From Selenomonas sp. (GTDB taxonomy: Bacteria; Bacillota; Negativicutes; Selenomonadales; Selenomonadaceae): 42,843 bases of DNA. How positions within the stretch are numbered: the first letter of the stretch is position 1; each line of letters begins with the position of its first letter. Below are positions 17,348 to 25,075 of this stretch, one piece after another. The position numbers and the translations under genes are program-made. Location of the stretch: NCBI RefSeq assembly GCF_022771645.1, contig NZ_JALFCU010000003.1, positions 1 to 42,843 on the forward strand. Reading direction: 5' to 3'. A model generated the notes under the pieces. The model was not told the DNA's origin. It ran no database searches and was given only the letters and a program-made list of their open reading frames with translations.

Positions 17348-18139
17348 ATGTTAAACACTACTGCCATCGTCACAACCAGCCGCAACTCGAATCCTACAAA
17401 CGACCTTCTTGCCGAGCAAACCGCCAAAACGCTCGGCATTCCTTTTGTCCCGCGCAAGACCTTTTCCCTCGGCGAGCTCCGCGCCGTGCACGACGCTCCT
17501 TGCATCCTCGTCGCGAAAAACAACGCGCTCGTCCTCGAGACGCCGGACGGCGAGCTGTTCTTCCACCCGAACATGAGCCATCTGCGCGTGAAAAATCTGC
17601 GCAAAGGGCAGCACGACAACATGGCGGAGGCGATGGCGCTCGCGCCGGGCATGTCCGTGCTCGACGGCACGCTCGGCTTCGGCGCGGATGCGATCGTCGC
17701 GAGCTTCGTCACGGGCGAGCATGGTCGCGTCGTCGGCCTCGAAGCCTCGCCGCTCATCGCCGCTGTTACCGCGCACGGCCTCGCAAACTTTTCACGCGAG
17801 AACGAGCCGATGACGGCCGCCATGCGCCGCATCGAGGTGGTGAATACCGACGCGCTCGCCTACCTCCGCGCGCAGCCCGACAACGCGTTCGACATCGTCT
17901 ACTTCGATCCGATGTTCCGCCATCCGCTCATGCAATCGGAAAACATGAACCCCCTCCGCTACGCCGCCGACCACGCGCCCGTCAGCGAGGCGATGATCGC
18001 CGAAGCCCGCCGCGTCGCCCGCCGCCGCGTCGTGCTGAAAGAGACGAGCAAGAGCATAGAGTTCGCGCGCCTCGGATTCCCAGAGATCGCAGGCGGCCGC
18101 TACAGCCCTGTACATTATGGCGTATGGAGGAAATCGTAG
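17348..18139 (+). CDS. SAM-dependent methyltransferase, RsmJ (YhiQ)-like
   Basis: A 263-residue class I methyltransferase. The SAM-binding motif is DGTLGFGADA (about residues 103-112) and the catalytic motif is VYFDPMFRHP, matching the DPMFPH motif of RsmJ, the 16S rRNA guanine-1516 N2 methyltransferase. The N-terminal part, VTTSRNSNPTNDLLAEQTAKTLG, and the late VVLKETSKSIEF also fit that family as seen in Firmicutes. ATG at 17348 has GAAGGAAG upstream; longer in-frame starts would run through the hairpin repeat and are rejected. The RNA target in this organism is not proved. Confidence 0.8.
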   Translation: MLNTTAIVTTSRNSNPTNDLLAEQTAKTLGIPFVPRKTFSLGELRAVHDAPCILVAKNNALVLETPDGELFFHPNMSHLRVKNLRKGQHDNMAEAMALAPGMSVLDGTLGFGADAIVASFVTGEHGRVVGLEASPLIAAVTAHGLANFSRENEPMTAAMRRIEVVNTDALAYLRAQPDNAFDIVYFDPMFRHPLMQSENMNPLRYAADHAPVSEAMIAEARRVARRRVVLKETSKSIEFARLGFPEIAGGRYSPVHYGVWRKS

Positions 18140-18146
18140 AACGTCA

Positions 18147-18240
18147 CATCTGTTGCGACCGTTTCAATCCTAGCAGCCTCTCCCTCATGGAGAGGACAGG
18201 CGCGGAACGCAGTGCAGCGCCAGGAGCGGGTCCCTTGTAC
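18147..18240. repeat. Intergenic hairpin repeat, copy 2
   Basis: CATCTGTTGCGA (18147-18158), then CCTCTCCCTCATGGAGAGG (18177-18195), then GC-rich sequence with GGCGC/GCGCC. The 12-base leader is identical to that of the copy at 41016. With the hsp20 leader it makes up the 344-bp gap before the Hsp20 gene. Confidence 0.75.
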
Positions 18241-18314
18241 GACAGAACAAAACATAAGTCATAACACAGCGCGGGTGCGAGCACGAAAAAAATCAAAATT
18301 TTCTTTTTGACCTA

Positions 18315-18343
18315 TTGACTTTTTGACTAATTGGATGTACTAT
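18315..18343 (+). promoter_or_regulatory. hsp20 promoter
   Basis: TTGACT (18315-18320), 17 bp, TACTAT (18338-18343), in a very AT-rich patch unlike its surroundings. TTGAC occurs three times here (18307, 18315, 18324), which might reflect regulator binding. No CIRCE element is seen. Confidence 0.6.
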
Positions 18344-18437
18344 ATAGTTGTCCAAAGGGAAAGGGTCAAGGAAGAGAGTCCGAGGGAATCTCGAGAGGCG
18401 CTTCGGAACTTTCCCAGGGCATTCAAAAAGTTACCAA

Positions 18438-18486
18438 CGGCTCGCAAAACAAGCCGCAAGTTTTCCGAAAGGGGATTTTGATCATG
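18438..18486 (+). promoter_or_regulatory. Possible RNA thermometer at the hsp20 start
   Basis: In the ~135-base leader, hairpin CGGCT/AGCCG (18438-18456) is followed by TTTTCC-GAAA-GGGGA (18461-18475). The second hairpin, with a GAAA tetraloop, pairs four U and two C with the ribosome binding site GGGGA, eight bases before the ATG. This resembles FourU-type thermometers, though the stem is short and uses G-U pairs. Confidence 0.4.
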
Positions 18487-18930
18487 TTTGGTTTGGTTCC
18501 GTTTGTTTCAAAAAATGCACTCCGCACGAATGACGACGATATGTTCGATCGCATGATGAACGTCTTTGACGAGCCGTTCTTCTCGAACTTCCACACGCCC
18601 GACTTCAAGGTCGACGTCAAGGACAACGGCACGAGCTACGACCTCACGGCCGAACTCCCCGGCATGAAGAAGGAAGACATCCAGCTCACCTACAAGGACA
18701 ACTACCTGACGATCGGCGCGAAGAATGAGACGTCGCATGACGAAAAGGACGACCAGGGCAACTACATCCGCCGCGAGCGCAGCGCGAGCAGCATGAGCCG
18801 TTCGTTCTACATCGACGGTATCGACGAATCGAAGGCCACGGCCGACTACAAGGACGGCATCCTCTCCGTGCATCTGCCAAAGCAAGCAGTGCAGGCCGAG
18901 CCGTCGCATACGATCGAGATCCGCGACTGA
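18484..18930 (+). CDS. Hsp20 / alpha-crystallin small heat shock protein
   Basis: A 148-residue small heat-shock chaperone. The central alpha-crystallin domain (about residues 38-140) begins PDFKVDVKDNGTSYDLTAELPG and includes KKEDIQLTYKDNYLTIGA. The conserved G-x-L motif is DGILSVHLPK near the C-terminus. Such proteins form large oligomers that hold unfolded proteins during heat or solvent stress. ATG at 18484 follows AAAGGGGA. The gene stands alone between its own promoter and a strong terminator. Confidence 0.93.
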   Translation: MFGLVPFVSKNALRTNDDDMFDRMMNVFDEPFFSNFHTPDFKVDVKDNGTSYDLTAELPGMKKEDIQLTYKDNYLTIGAKNETSHDEKDDQGNYIRRERSASSMSRSFYIDGIDESKATADYKDGILSVHLPKQAVQAEPSHTIEIRD

Positions 18931-18986
18931 CGGTTCCTCCCTCCCATAAAACGCGGCCGCGCGCCGCACACAATCGCATACGCAGA

Positions 18987-19026
18987 AAAGAAGGACAGCA
19001 TCCGAAGATGGGTGCTGTCCTTCTTT
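18987..19026. terminator. Bidirectional terminator after hsp20
   Basis: Stem AAAGAAGGACAGCATCC (18987-19003) / GGGTGCTGTCCTTCTTT (19010-19026) with a six-base loop, between the convergent hsp20 and HTH genes. Confidence 0.85.
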
Positions 19027-19062
19027 GTGTCTTTCTTTCGTGTGCGCGGTGTTGCTGCTGGT

Positions 19063-19365
19063 TCATGCTTTTCTGCCCGGTTGCAAACTCCACAGCGCGC
19101 GCTCGTCCGCGCGGAACTGGAAGAAGATTTCGGGCGTGATGCCGAGCGCGTCGGCGATGTCGAGGAGCAGGGCCAGGGAGAGGTTGTCGTTGTATTTGCC
19201 GTTCTCGATGCGGCTCAGCGTGCTCTGGGTGATATGCGTGTCGGAGGCGAGCTTTTCCTGCGAGATGTTGTGGATCATCCGTTCGTATGCGATTTTCGCT
19301 CCGATCTGGCGGAAAAATGTATCGCGTTTCGTTTTCATCGTCTGTCCCGTCTCCGTCTCGCCCAT
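19063..19365 (-). CDS. XRE-family helix-turn-helix regulator
   Basis: A 100-residue protein with a Cro/C1-type HTH: IGAKIAYERMIHNISQEKLASDT, then ITQSTLSRIENGKYN as the recognition helix, then LSLALLLDIADALGITPEIFFQF. A short Lys/Thr-rich N-terminus precedes it and no second domain exists. The ATG at 19365 is favoured by AGAAGGGA eight bases upstream; the ATG at 19386 has none. Its promoter carries the 21-bp direct-repeat operator described at 19439, shared with two other genes of this block. Confidence 0.88.
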   Translation of the reverse strand: MGETETGQTMKTKRDTFFRQIGAKIAYERMIHNISQEKLASDTHITQSTLSRIENGKYNDNLSLALLLDIADALGITPEIFFQFRADERALWSLQPGRKA

Positions 19366-19438
19366 AAAAAAATTCCCTTCTAGCATAAGCGTTTTTCCCG
19401 TTGGATGGCTTACCTTGCGGGTAAGACACCATGCTTAC

Positions 19439-19515
19439 ATTTTATGGGATTTTTACACATTTGTAACGCATAAAACTGACGGGATAGAGCAACTATTTGA
19501 CGGAATACGAATACT
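19439..19515 (-). promoter_or_regulatory. Direct-repeat operator and -10, site A (HTH gene)
   Basis: Minus strand: ATTCCGTCA and ATCCCGTCA repeats exactly 21 bp apart (plus-strand TGACGG at 19477 and 19498), then TTATGCGT, then TAAAAT as -10 (19444-19439). The -10 is 32 bp after the repeats, and no good -35 exists. The same arrangement is seen at 21702 and 27175. Confidence 0.75.
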
Positions 19516-19537
19516 CTACGATGAGACGGACAAATGT

Positions 19538-21037
19538 TCATTCTGTGCGGAGTTCATCGAACACATGGTAGCCGCCATCGTTTCGCAGATAGAACGTCAG
19601 CACCCAGTCATGCACGCCGGCGAGATCGTCGCCTGTGAAATGGAGACCAAGGCTCGCCGTCTTCGCATCCGCGCTGTCGATGCGGCGGCCGCCGAGCGCG
19701 ACGGGAACCGTCTGCGACGCGCCGGGCGCGAGCGTGACGGGAACGGTGTCCGCCTCCGTATGGCTGCCGCCGTCGAAGCCGACGGCGAGCGTGCCGGAGA
19801 GCGGCGCATCGCCGCCGTTCGTCAACGTCAGCGCGACCGTCCAGCCGGACGGGAAGAACAGTGCATAGTCGCCGTTCACCGCGCCATTCGCCGCGCGCGC
19901 CCACGTGCGCCAATCGTCTGACGACAGCACGATTGTCTCGGCATCATCCCACGGCGCGCCGTTGAACGTCAACGTGCTCTCGAGGCGGCCGGAGCGGGCA
20001 GAGCTCTCGCCGATTTGCGCACCCTCGGCGTGGTTATGGGGGCTGTCACGGTTTGCAGCGGTTTCGTCGTTTCCGCCGTTTTCATCCTTGGCCGTGTGAT
20101 TGGCCTGTTCTTTTGTGCTGTCCGCAATTTCGCCGGACGGCGCTGTTTTTTTGCCCGTGAGCGCGTCGCCGGCATCCGTTGCGGCTTCTTCGAGCGTCTG
20201 CTCGAGTTCCTCGGCAGGCGCAGCGCCGTTGCGTGCGAGCAGGACGAGCGCGCCGACGCTGAGCGCGAGCGTGAGCAGGGAGACGCACGACAGCTTTGCC
20301 GCACTGCGAAGCAGCGTCTTGCGTCGTGACGGCCGCAGCGCGGCGGCGAGGGCCTGTGCGCTTGGATAACGGCGGTCGGGATCTTTTTCCGTGCAACGCA
20401 GGAGGATTTTTCCGAGCGGGCTTGCCGCGTCAAACGAAGGGCCCATCATTTCGCGCACCGTCACGCCAAGCGCATAAATATCGCTCCTGCCATCTGTTGC
20501 GCCAAAGCCGAACTGCTCCGGTGGCGCGTAGCCCTCCGTACCGAGGAGGTGCGTGTCATGCGCGGCGCCTGCCGTGACGACGCGTGCCGCATCGAAGTCG
20601 ATGAGCCGCACGGTCATCGTTGCGCCGTTCCCCCGCACGAACACATGCGCAGGCTTGATGTCGCGGTGCACGATGCCGAGCGCATGCAGGGCACTGAGCC
20701 CGTCCGCAAGCGAAAGGCTCAGCGCCCGCGCCTCGGCCTCTGTTAGCCACGTGCGCGCGACGCGCCGCTCCTCGAGCGAGCGCCCGCCGACGTATTCCTC
20801 GACGACGATCGTCTCGTCCTCATCCTCGGCGCAGAAATAGATCTCCGGCCATAGCGGCGCCACCTCCTGATGCGCTTTGAGCAGCGCGAACGGCAGCCCG
20901 CCCGCATGGAGGGTGCGCAGCACGCACGGCCGCCCCGCTTTATCCGACACGAGCCACACCTCGCCGCGCGCCGAAGATTTCAGCAGCCGCACGCGCGCAT
21001 ACTCGCTCGCCAAAAACGCCTTCGCTGCATCGAGCAT
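19538..21037 (-). CDS. Membrane-anchored Ser/Thr protein kinase
   Basis: A 499-residue protein. An N-terminal Hanks-type kinase domain (residues ~15-235) has the catalytic loop HRDIKPAHVF (124-133), an activation segment starting LIDFDAAR (DFD in place of DFG, as in a known Firmicutes subfamily), and the GTEGYAPPEQF motif. The usual ATP-anchoring Lys of the VAxK motif appears as Arg (VLR, residue 41). One transmembrane helix (about 249-268) is followed by a polar linker and an extracytoplasmic beta-rich domain (about 350-499). It is therefore likely a receptor kinase sensing something outside the cell. GGAGGTG precedes the start. Confidence 0.88.
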   Translation of the reverse strand: MLDAAKAFLASEYARVRLLKSSARGEVWLVSDKAGRPCVLRTLHAGGLPFALLKAHQEVAPLWPEIYFCAEDEDETIVVEEYVGGRSLEERRVARTWLTEAEARALSLSLADGLSALHALGIVHRDIKPAHVFVRGNGATMTVRLIDFDAARVVTAGAAHDTHLLGTEGYAPPEQFGFGATDGRSDIYALGVTVREMMGPSFDAASPLGKILLRCTEKDPDRRYPSAQALAAALRPSRRKTLLRSAAKLSCVSLLTLALSVGALVLLARNGAAPAEELEQTLEEAATDAGDALTGKKTAPSGEIADSTKEQANHTAKDENGGNDETAANRDSPHNHAEGAQIGESSARSGRLESTLTFNGAPWDDAETIVLSSDDWRTWARAANGAVNGDYALFFPSGWTVALTLTNGGDAPLSGTLAVGFDGGSHTEADTVPVTLAPGASQTVPVALGGRRIDSADAKTASLGLHFTGDDLAGVHDWVLTFYLRNDGGYHVFDELRTE

Positions 21038-21225
21038 GATGGCACCTCCGTTCTTTTTATGCCTGCCATTTTTGCTTCATTTCCACGGGGATGTGGAGAT
21101 TTCCTGCTTGTTCCGTCGATGCCAGGCAACGAGAAAAATATTCTGGAGGCAGGAGTTTTCATGATTACGACGAAATAAGAAGCAAGAAATCCAACGAGTG
21201 CATACGAGAACAGGAGGCTGCCACC

Positions 21226-21636
21226 ATGGCAAACGAACAGGAAAGCATCCAGCCGGAAATCCTCGACGACGTGGACATGAGCGAACACGAAAAAGATTAT
21301 TCCGAGCAGGGATTCTGGGACAAGGTGCAAGGCTATGCAGCGAAAGCTGGCGTCACGCTCATCTACAAGGCGCTCCAGCTCTACTACGTCGCGCAATCGC
21401 CCGAGTGCCCGAAGAAAGTGAAAGCGGCCATCTACTCTGCGCTCGGCTATTTCATCCTGCCACTTGACGTCATCCCTGACGTCACGCCCGTTGTCGGCTT
21501 CTCCGATGACCTCGCGGCCGTCGCCATGGCTCTCACGCTCGCGCAAGTCTATATCACACCGGAGATCGAGGCACAGGCGAAAGAACGCGTCGTGAAACTT
21601 TTCGGCGAGAAAGCACGCGCAAAGCTCGAAGAGTAA
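21226..21636 (+). CDS. YkvA family protein (DUF1232)
   Basis: A 136-residue protein with the DUF1232 core: VTLIYKALQLYYVAQSPECP, then AAIYSALGYFILPLDVIPDV and TPVVGFSDDLAAVAMAL. The LPxDxIPD-x-x-P-x-x-G-x-x-DD pattern is the family signature. DUF1232 proteins are small membrane-associated proteins of unknown function that are often found in stress or metal-resistance loci. ATG at 21226 follows AGGAGG; longer in-frame starts lack a site. It is transcribed away from the kinase. Confidence 0.88.
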   Translation: MANEQESIQPEILDDVDMSEHEKDYSEQGFWDKVQGYAAKAGVTLIYKALQLYYVAQSPECPKKVKAAIYSALGYFILPLDVIPDVTPVVGFSDDLAAVAMALTLAQVYITPEIEAQAKERVVKLFGEKARAKLEE

Positions 21637-21666
21637 TCTACCAGATTTGAACTAACGTTTTGAATG

Positions 21667-21705
21667 TGGCCGTGCAGGCGATGAATTGCCTGCACGGCCA
21701 TTATT
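21667..21705 (+). terminator. Terminator-like hairpin after the YkvA gene
   Basis: Perfect 13-bp stem TGGCCGTGCAGGC (21667-21679) / GCCTGCACGGCCA (21688-21700) followed by TTATT. The U-run is poor. It directly abuts operator site C. Confidence 0.65.
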
Positions 21706-21776
21706 CGTATTCCGTCAAGTACTTTACCTATTCCGTCAGGAATATGCGTGCAGAAAACGATAAAAAATGAGACAAT
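21702..21776 (+). promoter_or_regulatory. Direct-repeat operator and -10, site C (DUF4337 gene)
   Basis: ATTCCGTCA and ATTCCGTCA repeats 21 bp apart (CCGTCA at 21712 and 21733), then ATATGCGT, then GACAAT (21771-21776) as probable -10, 32 bp after the repeats. The flanking ATTCGTATTCCGTCAA is almost identical to site A. Confidence 0.75.
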
Positions 21777-21861
21777 AGAAGCAGAATCTATAAATGAGGA
21801 TGTAGCAGGCGGGGTGTGTCCGGCTCGCGGATGCCGCTGACAGGAGGATGGGGGCGTTCTT

Positions 21862-22398
21862 ATGAAATGGGGCTTCGGAAAGGGCGTGAAGATCACGGAT
21901 GACGAACTTTCATCCCACGTGATGCAAGGAATCGCGTTGACGATCCTTGCCTTCACGATTTGTGCGGCGTTCGCGTCGACGCGAGCGAGCGGACTGTCAA
22001 CGAAAGCCGTCCTCGCGCAAAATGCGGAAACGGATGCCTGGTCATACTATCAGGCGAAAAGCATCAAACTGAATCTCAACAAGCTCTTTCTCGATGAACT
22101 TGAAACCAACGAAAAGGCAGACGGCGACAGAGCAAAACAAAAAATGCAGGAGGCACGGGAACGCATCGAACGATACGAGAAGGAGATCGCCGGGATTGAA
22201 GAGCGAGCGCGGGAATACCGCACGGAGCGCGATGAGATCCAGAAACGGCGCGATGACTATGTCTTCGCACTCAACTTTCTTCAGATTGGCATCCTGTTCG
22301 CTTCCGTCGCGGCGATTTTCAAACGGAAATTGTTCTGGTATGTCGGCGGCGTCATCGGGGGGATCGGCGTGTTCCAGTTTTTGCAGTTGACGTTTTGA
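21862..22398 (+). CDS. DUF4337-like membrane protein
   Basis: A 178-residue protein with a transmembrane helix near residues 22-42, a central coiled coil (about 60-135) and two C-terminal transmembrane helices (about 138-176). The segment DAWSYYQAKSIK matches the D-x-W-x-YYQAKS-I pattern of DUF4337 proteins. Function is unknown. The ATG at 21862 has AGGAGG 14 bases upstream, a rather long spacing. A small lipoprotein gene follows 31 bp later, and the pair is driven by operator site C. Confidence 0.75.
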   Translation: MKWGFGKGVKITDDELSSHVMQGIALTILAFTICAAFASTRASGLSTKAVLAQNAETDAWSYYQAKSIKLNLNKLFLDELETNEKADGDRAKQKMQEARERIERYEKEIAGIEERAREYRTERDEIQKRRDDYVFALNFLQIGILFASVAAIFKRKLFWYVGGVIGGIGVFQFLQLTF

Positions 22399-22429
22399 AA
22401 AAGATTTTTGCTAGAAAGGGAGCGGTGTC

Positions 22430-22630
22430 ATGCTGAAGCGTTGGATATTTTGCATCTTGCTGATATGCTTGCTGTTTTCCATTGCCGGATGCGGCGCGCA
22501 GAAGGAAGCAGCGGGAAATAATATTGATGGCAACTATTATCTTACGGAGGACTTGCAGGCCTTGACACAGGGCGATGGCCGCGGATTTCGCTTGTCCCGC
22601 AAATTTGCTGATGGTATAATGAAAGCATGA
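22430..22630 (+). CDS. Small lipoprotein, 66 residues, possibly shortened
   Basis: A type II signal peptide: MLKRWIFCILLICLL then lipobox SIAGC, so Cys near residue 21 would be lipidated and the rest placed outside the membrane. The mature part is only about 45 residues and unrecognised. Its last codons overlap the -35/-10 of the Rpn gene (LSRKFADGIMKA is encoded by promoter sequence), which suggests that insertion of the Rpn module cut off the original 3' end. GAAAGGGAG precedes the start. It is cotranscribed with the DUF4337 gene. Confidence 0.65.
   Translation: MLKRWIFCILLICLLFSIAGCGAQKEAAGNNIDGNYYLTEDLQALTQGDGRGFRLSRKFADGIMKA
22592..22620 (+). promoter_or_regulatory. Promoter of the Rpn gene
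   Basis: TTGTCC (22592-22597), 17 bp, extended -10 TGGTATAAT ending at 22620, inside the end of the lipoprotein frame. The promoter at 23711 is close in sequence (TTGTTC-17-TATAATGAAAGC). Confidence 0.7.
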
Positions 22631-22657
22631 AACGATACGGATGGGAGACGGCGCAAC

Positions 22658-23560
22658 ATGGGTGAGAAGGAATTAACGGAAAAGATCTTGGAGGGCTTGG
22701 ACGCTCATCGAGCGAATCCGATGAACGATGTCCTTTTCAAGTTCATCTTCGGCAAGATCGAGCGGAAGGACATCACAGTTGATTTCTTGAATTCTGTGCT
22801 GGAGCCGTCGCTCGGTCACAAGGTCGTCGACCTCCGTTTCATCTCGACGGAGCTAATTCCGCAGAGCGAGGAGGAAAAACTCTCGCGGCTGGACGTGGCT
22901 TGCGAGCTCGATACAGGAGAACTCGTCGATGTCGAGGTACAGGTCGTCAACTACAACAATATGCAGAGGCGGACGCTTTATTATTGGTCGGGGCTGTATC
23001 TTTCGCGCCTTGCGAAAGGCCAGAACTATCGATGCTTGCGCCCCGTCATCACGATCAATATCTTGGCGTTCAAACTTCTGCCACAAGAAGAACCGCATGC
23101 GATGTATGGAATCTACAATCCGAAGACGGGCGATCGGCTGACAGGAGATTGTGAAATCCATTTTCTGGAAATCCCGAAGTTCATCAACAAGCCTGTCAAA
23201 GAAATGACGAAGATGGAACGTTGGATGGCATATTTTTCCGGGAAACTGGATGCAAAGGGAAAGGGGGAGCTCGCGATGAGTGAAGCAGCGATCAGTAATG
23301 CGTATGATGCGACACTGGCGTTCTTCCAGACGCCGGAGGAGCGCTTGAAGTATCTGAACCGGCAGATGGCAATCATGGATTACAATTCGGGATTGGAATC
23401 TGCGGAGGCACGTGGCGAAGCGCGCGGCGAGAAGCGTGGGGAAGACCGTACAGTGCAGCTTTTCGCGAAGCTCCATGCCGAAGGACGCGATGAAGAAGCT
23501 TTCCGCGCGATGAGCGATGCGGCGCTGCGGGAAAAACTCTTTCACGAGTTCCGCCTTTGA
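22658..23560 (+). CDS. Rpn family recombination-promoting nuclease / putative transposase
   Basis: A 300-residue protein of the PD-(D/E)XK transposase-like family (PF12784). The opening NPMNDVLFKFIFG, the catalytic RLDVACELDTGELVDVEVQV (Asp, Glu-x-Gln), and RTLYYWSGLYLSRLAKGQNY are family hallmarks. The C-terminus has the typical ARGEARGEKRGE repeat and an EAFRAMSD-type helix pair. Characterised Rpn proteins are DNA endonucleases that raise RecA-independent recombination, and recent work links some to phage defence through variable C-termini. It has its own extended -10 promoter. Confidence 0.9.
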   Translation: MGEKELTEKILEGLDAHRANPMNDVLFKFIFGKIERKDITVDFLNSVLEPSLGHKVVDLRFISTELIPQSEEEKLSRLDVACELDTGELVDVEVQVVNYNNMQRRTLYYWSGLYLSRLAKGQNYRCLRPVITINILAFKLLPQEEPHAMYGIYNPKTGDRLTGDCEIHFLEIPKFINKPVKEMTKMERWMAYFSGKLDAKGKGELAMSEAAISNAYDATLAFFQTPEERLKYLNRQMAIMDYNSGLESAEARGEARGEKRGEDRTVQLFAKLHAEGRDEEAFRAMSDAALREKLFHEFRL

Positions 23561-23608
23561 TGTTTTTGTACACGGCCGTATGAGCCGCTTGGAAAGGAAT
23601 GTCCTGAA

Positions 23609-23630
23609 GAACCGTGCGGGGACGGTTTTA
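23609..23630 (+). terminator. Short terminator-like hairpin after the Rpn gene
   Basis: AACCGT (23610-23615) / ACGGTT (23622-23627) followed by TTA. The stem is only six bases. Confidence 0.4.
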
Positions 23631-23710
23631 TCATGAGATCAACTTCGCGTTGACCTTATTTCTTTTCGTTCGACATGTTCGCGCATGCGGCGAAGCGGAG
23701 GGATGCGCGA

Positions 23711-23739
23711 TTGTTCCCATGACGGGCGCATGATATAAT
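23711..23739 (+). promoter_or_regulatory. Promoter of the DUF697-like/zinc-ribbon gene
   Basis: TTGTTC (23711-23716), 17 bp, extended -10 TGATATAAT ending at 23739; about 70 bases before the start codon. Confidence 0.7.
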
Positions 23740-23807
23740 GAAAGCAACGATTTTTGAGAATACTCGGAAATGCGGATAGGAAACTGAGATGCGAGGAGGA
23801 TGCCATC

Positions 23808-24458
23808 ATGTCACAGGAAAATGTATTTACTCCGGAAATCAAGACCATCGTCACGAGGGGCTGCGTCGTGTCGGCGGCGATTGCGATCATCCCGGGCGTG
23901 GGCGTCGCGACGAATGCGTTCAACCAGACGGTCATGATCCAGCAGATCAACACGAAGCTCGGCATTTCGCTGACGAAGGGGAAGGTCTGGTCGGTCGTGA
24001 AGCGGGCGGGCATGGCGCTCCTCGCGACGAAGGCGCTGTCGTTCGGCGCGAGCTTCATCCCGTTCGCGGGGAGCGCGGTCTCGGTGACGCTCGAGGCGGC
24101 GTCGACGTACGCGGTCGCGTATGTCTATGTCGACATGATGAAGAGCTTCGCGGCGAAGGGCACGCCTGTGGAGCAAATGACGGACGAGGCGTTCGAGAAG
24201 GCCGTCGATGCGTATATGGACGAGCATGAGGACATGATCAAGGAGGCCGTGGAGTCCGGCAAGAGCTTCTACAAAAAGAACAAGGACACGGTCAGCGATG
24301 ACGAGGTGGAGCGCATGAAGGCGCTCGTGCTGGCGGGCGCGAAAGAGGAGGAAGCTGCGTCGTCAGCGGAGCAGAAAGCGCGCCATTGCACGAACTGTGG
24401 CGCGGTGCTGCCGGCGGGTGCGAAGTTCTGCATGGAATGCGGGACGAAGTGCGAGTGA
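23808..24458 (+). CDS. DUF697-like membrane protein with C-terminal zinc ribbon
   Basis: A 216-residue protein. The N-terminal half has a hydrophobic hairpin of the YcjF/DUF697 type: VVSAAIAIIPGVGVATNAF then QINTKLGISL, and a second hydrophobic segment ending in IPFAGSAVSVTLEAASTYAV. A helical acidic middle follows. The C-terminus has a zinc ribbon with CTNCGAVLPAGAKFCMECG. It is a paralogue of the gene at 25076, which lacks the ribbon. GAGGAGGA precedes the ATG at 23808. The next gene overlaps its stop. Confidence 0.75.
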   Translation: MSQENVFTPEIKTIVTRGCVVSAAIAIIPGVGVATNAFNQTVMIQQINTKLGISLTKGKVWSVVKRAGMALLATKALSFGASFIPFAGSAVSVTLEAASTYAVAYVYVDMMKSFAAKGTPVEQMTDEAFEKAVDAYMDEHEDMIKEAVESGKSFYKKNKDTVSDDEVERMKALVLAGAKEEEAASSAEQKARHCTNCGAVLPAGAKFCMECGTKCE

Positions 24459-24961
24459 CGGATAAGACGCACGGCGCAGACGGCATGCACGGCACGAACG
24501 GTGCGGAGAGCATGAGCAATGCGGATGGCGCGCCCGCCAAGGATACGGGCGAGCTCGAGCACGAGCTCGCGTCGGCGCAAAGCGTCGCATCCTATTTCGA
24601 GGCGAATGCGGCAGAACTGCGCGACGAGACGCTAGCTATGCATCTCGCGCGGCTGTTGGCGGAAAAGGGGCTCGAAAAATCCGACGTGATCGCGCGGTCG
24701 GGGCTCGACGAACTCTACGCGTACCATATTTTCGCCGGGCGCAAGCCGCATCCCGCGAAGGCGAAGGTCCTCGCGCTGGCGCTCGCGATGCATCTCACGC
24801 GCAAGGAGACGCAGCATCTCCTCTACTACGCGGGCGCGACGCCGCTCTACGTGCGAAATCCCTGGGACAGCGCCGTCGCCTATGCCATCGAACACCACAT
24901 GACCGTCATCGACGCGAACCTCTTGCTCGACAGCCTCGGACAGTCGCCGCTGCTCGTGTGA
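24455..24961 (+). CDS. Helix-turn-helix protein of the kinase-associated type
   Basis: A 168-residue protein if read from the GTG that overlaps the previous stop (GTGA). An ATG at 24512 with GGAG close upstream is an alternative start and would remove a His/Gly/Asp-rich, probably disordered, N-terminus. The core LARLLAEKGLEKSDVIARSGLDELYAY then HIFAGRKPHPAK is an XRE-like HTH, and LTRKETQHLLYYAGATPLY plus VAYAIEHHMTVIDANLLLDSLG form the second half typical of a Firmicutes HTH family often encoded near DFD-type Ser/Thr kinases. Such a kinase lies 3.4 kb away. It may act as the DNA-binding end of that signal path. Confidence 0.75.
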   Translation: MTDKTHGADGMHGTNGAESMSNADGAPAKDTGELEHELASAQSVASYFEANAAELRDETLAMHLARLLAEKGLEKSDVIARSGLDELYAYHIFAGRKPHPAKAKVLALALAMHLTRKETQHLLYYAGATPLYVRNPWDSAVAYAIEHHMTVIDANLLLDSLGQSPLLV

Positions 24962-24969
24962 AGGATACA

Positions 24970-25018
24970 AAAAAGCACGCCGCATTTGTCGCAGCGACAA
25001 ATGTCAGGCGTGCTTTTT
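24970..25018. terminator. Bidirectional compound terminator
   Basis: Outer stem AAAAAGCACGCC (24970-24981) / GGCGTGCTTTTT (25007-25018) enclosing an inner palindrome CATTTGTCGC/GCGACAAATG. Confidence 0.85.
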
Positions 25019-25030
25019 GCGTTCGTGTCA

Positions 25031-25039
25031 TGGTATAAT
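25031..25039 (+). promoter_or_regulatory. Extended -10 promoter of the DUF697-like gene
   Basis: TGGTATAAT at 25031-25039, immediately after the preceding terminator; no clear -35. It lies 36 bases before the start codon. Confidence 0.6.
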
Positions 25040-25075
25040 GTGCGTAACTATTTTTTTGAACAGGAGGGCAACACC

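Noticed and set aside
18300..18483. CIRCE or HrcA operator before hsp20
   Set aside because: No TTAGCACTC-N9-GAGTGCTAA inverted repeat is present.
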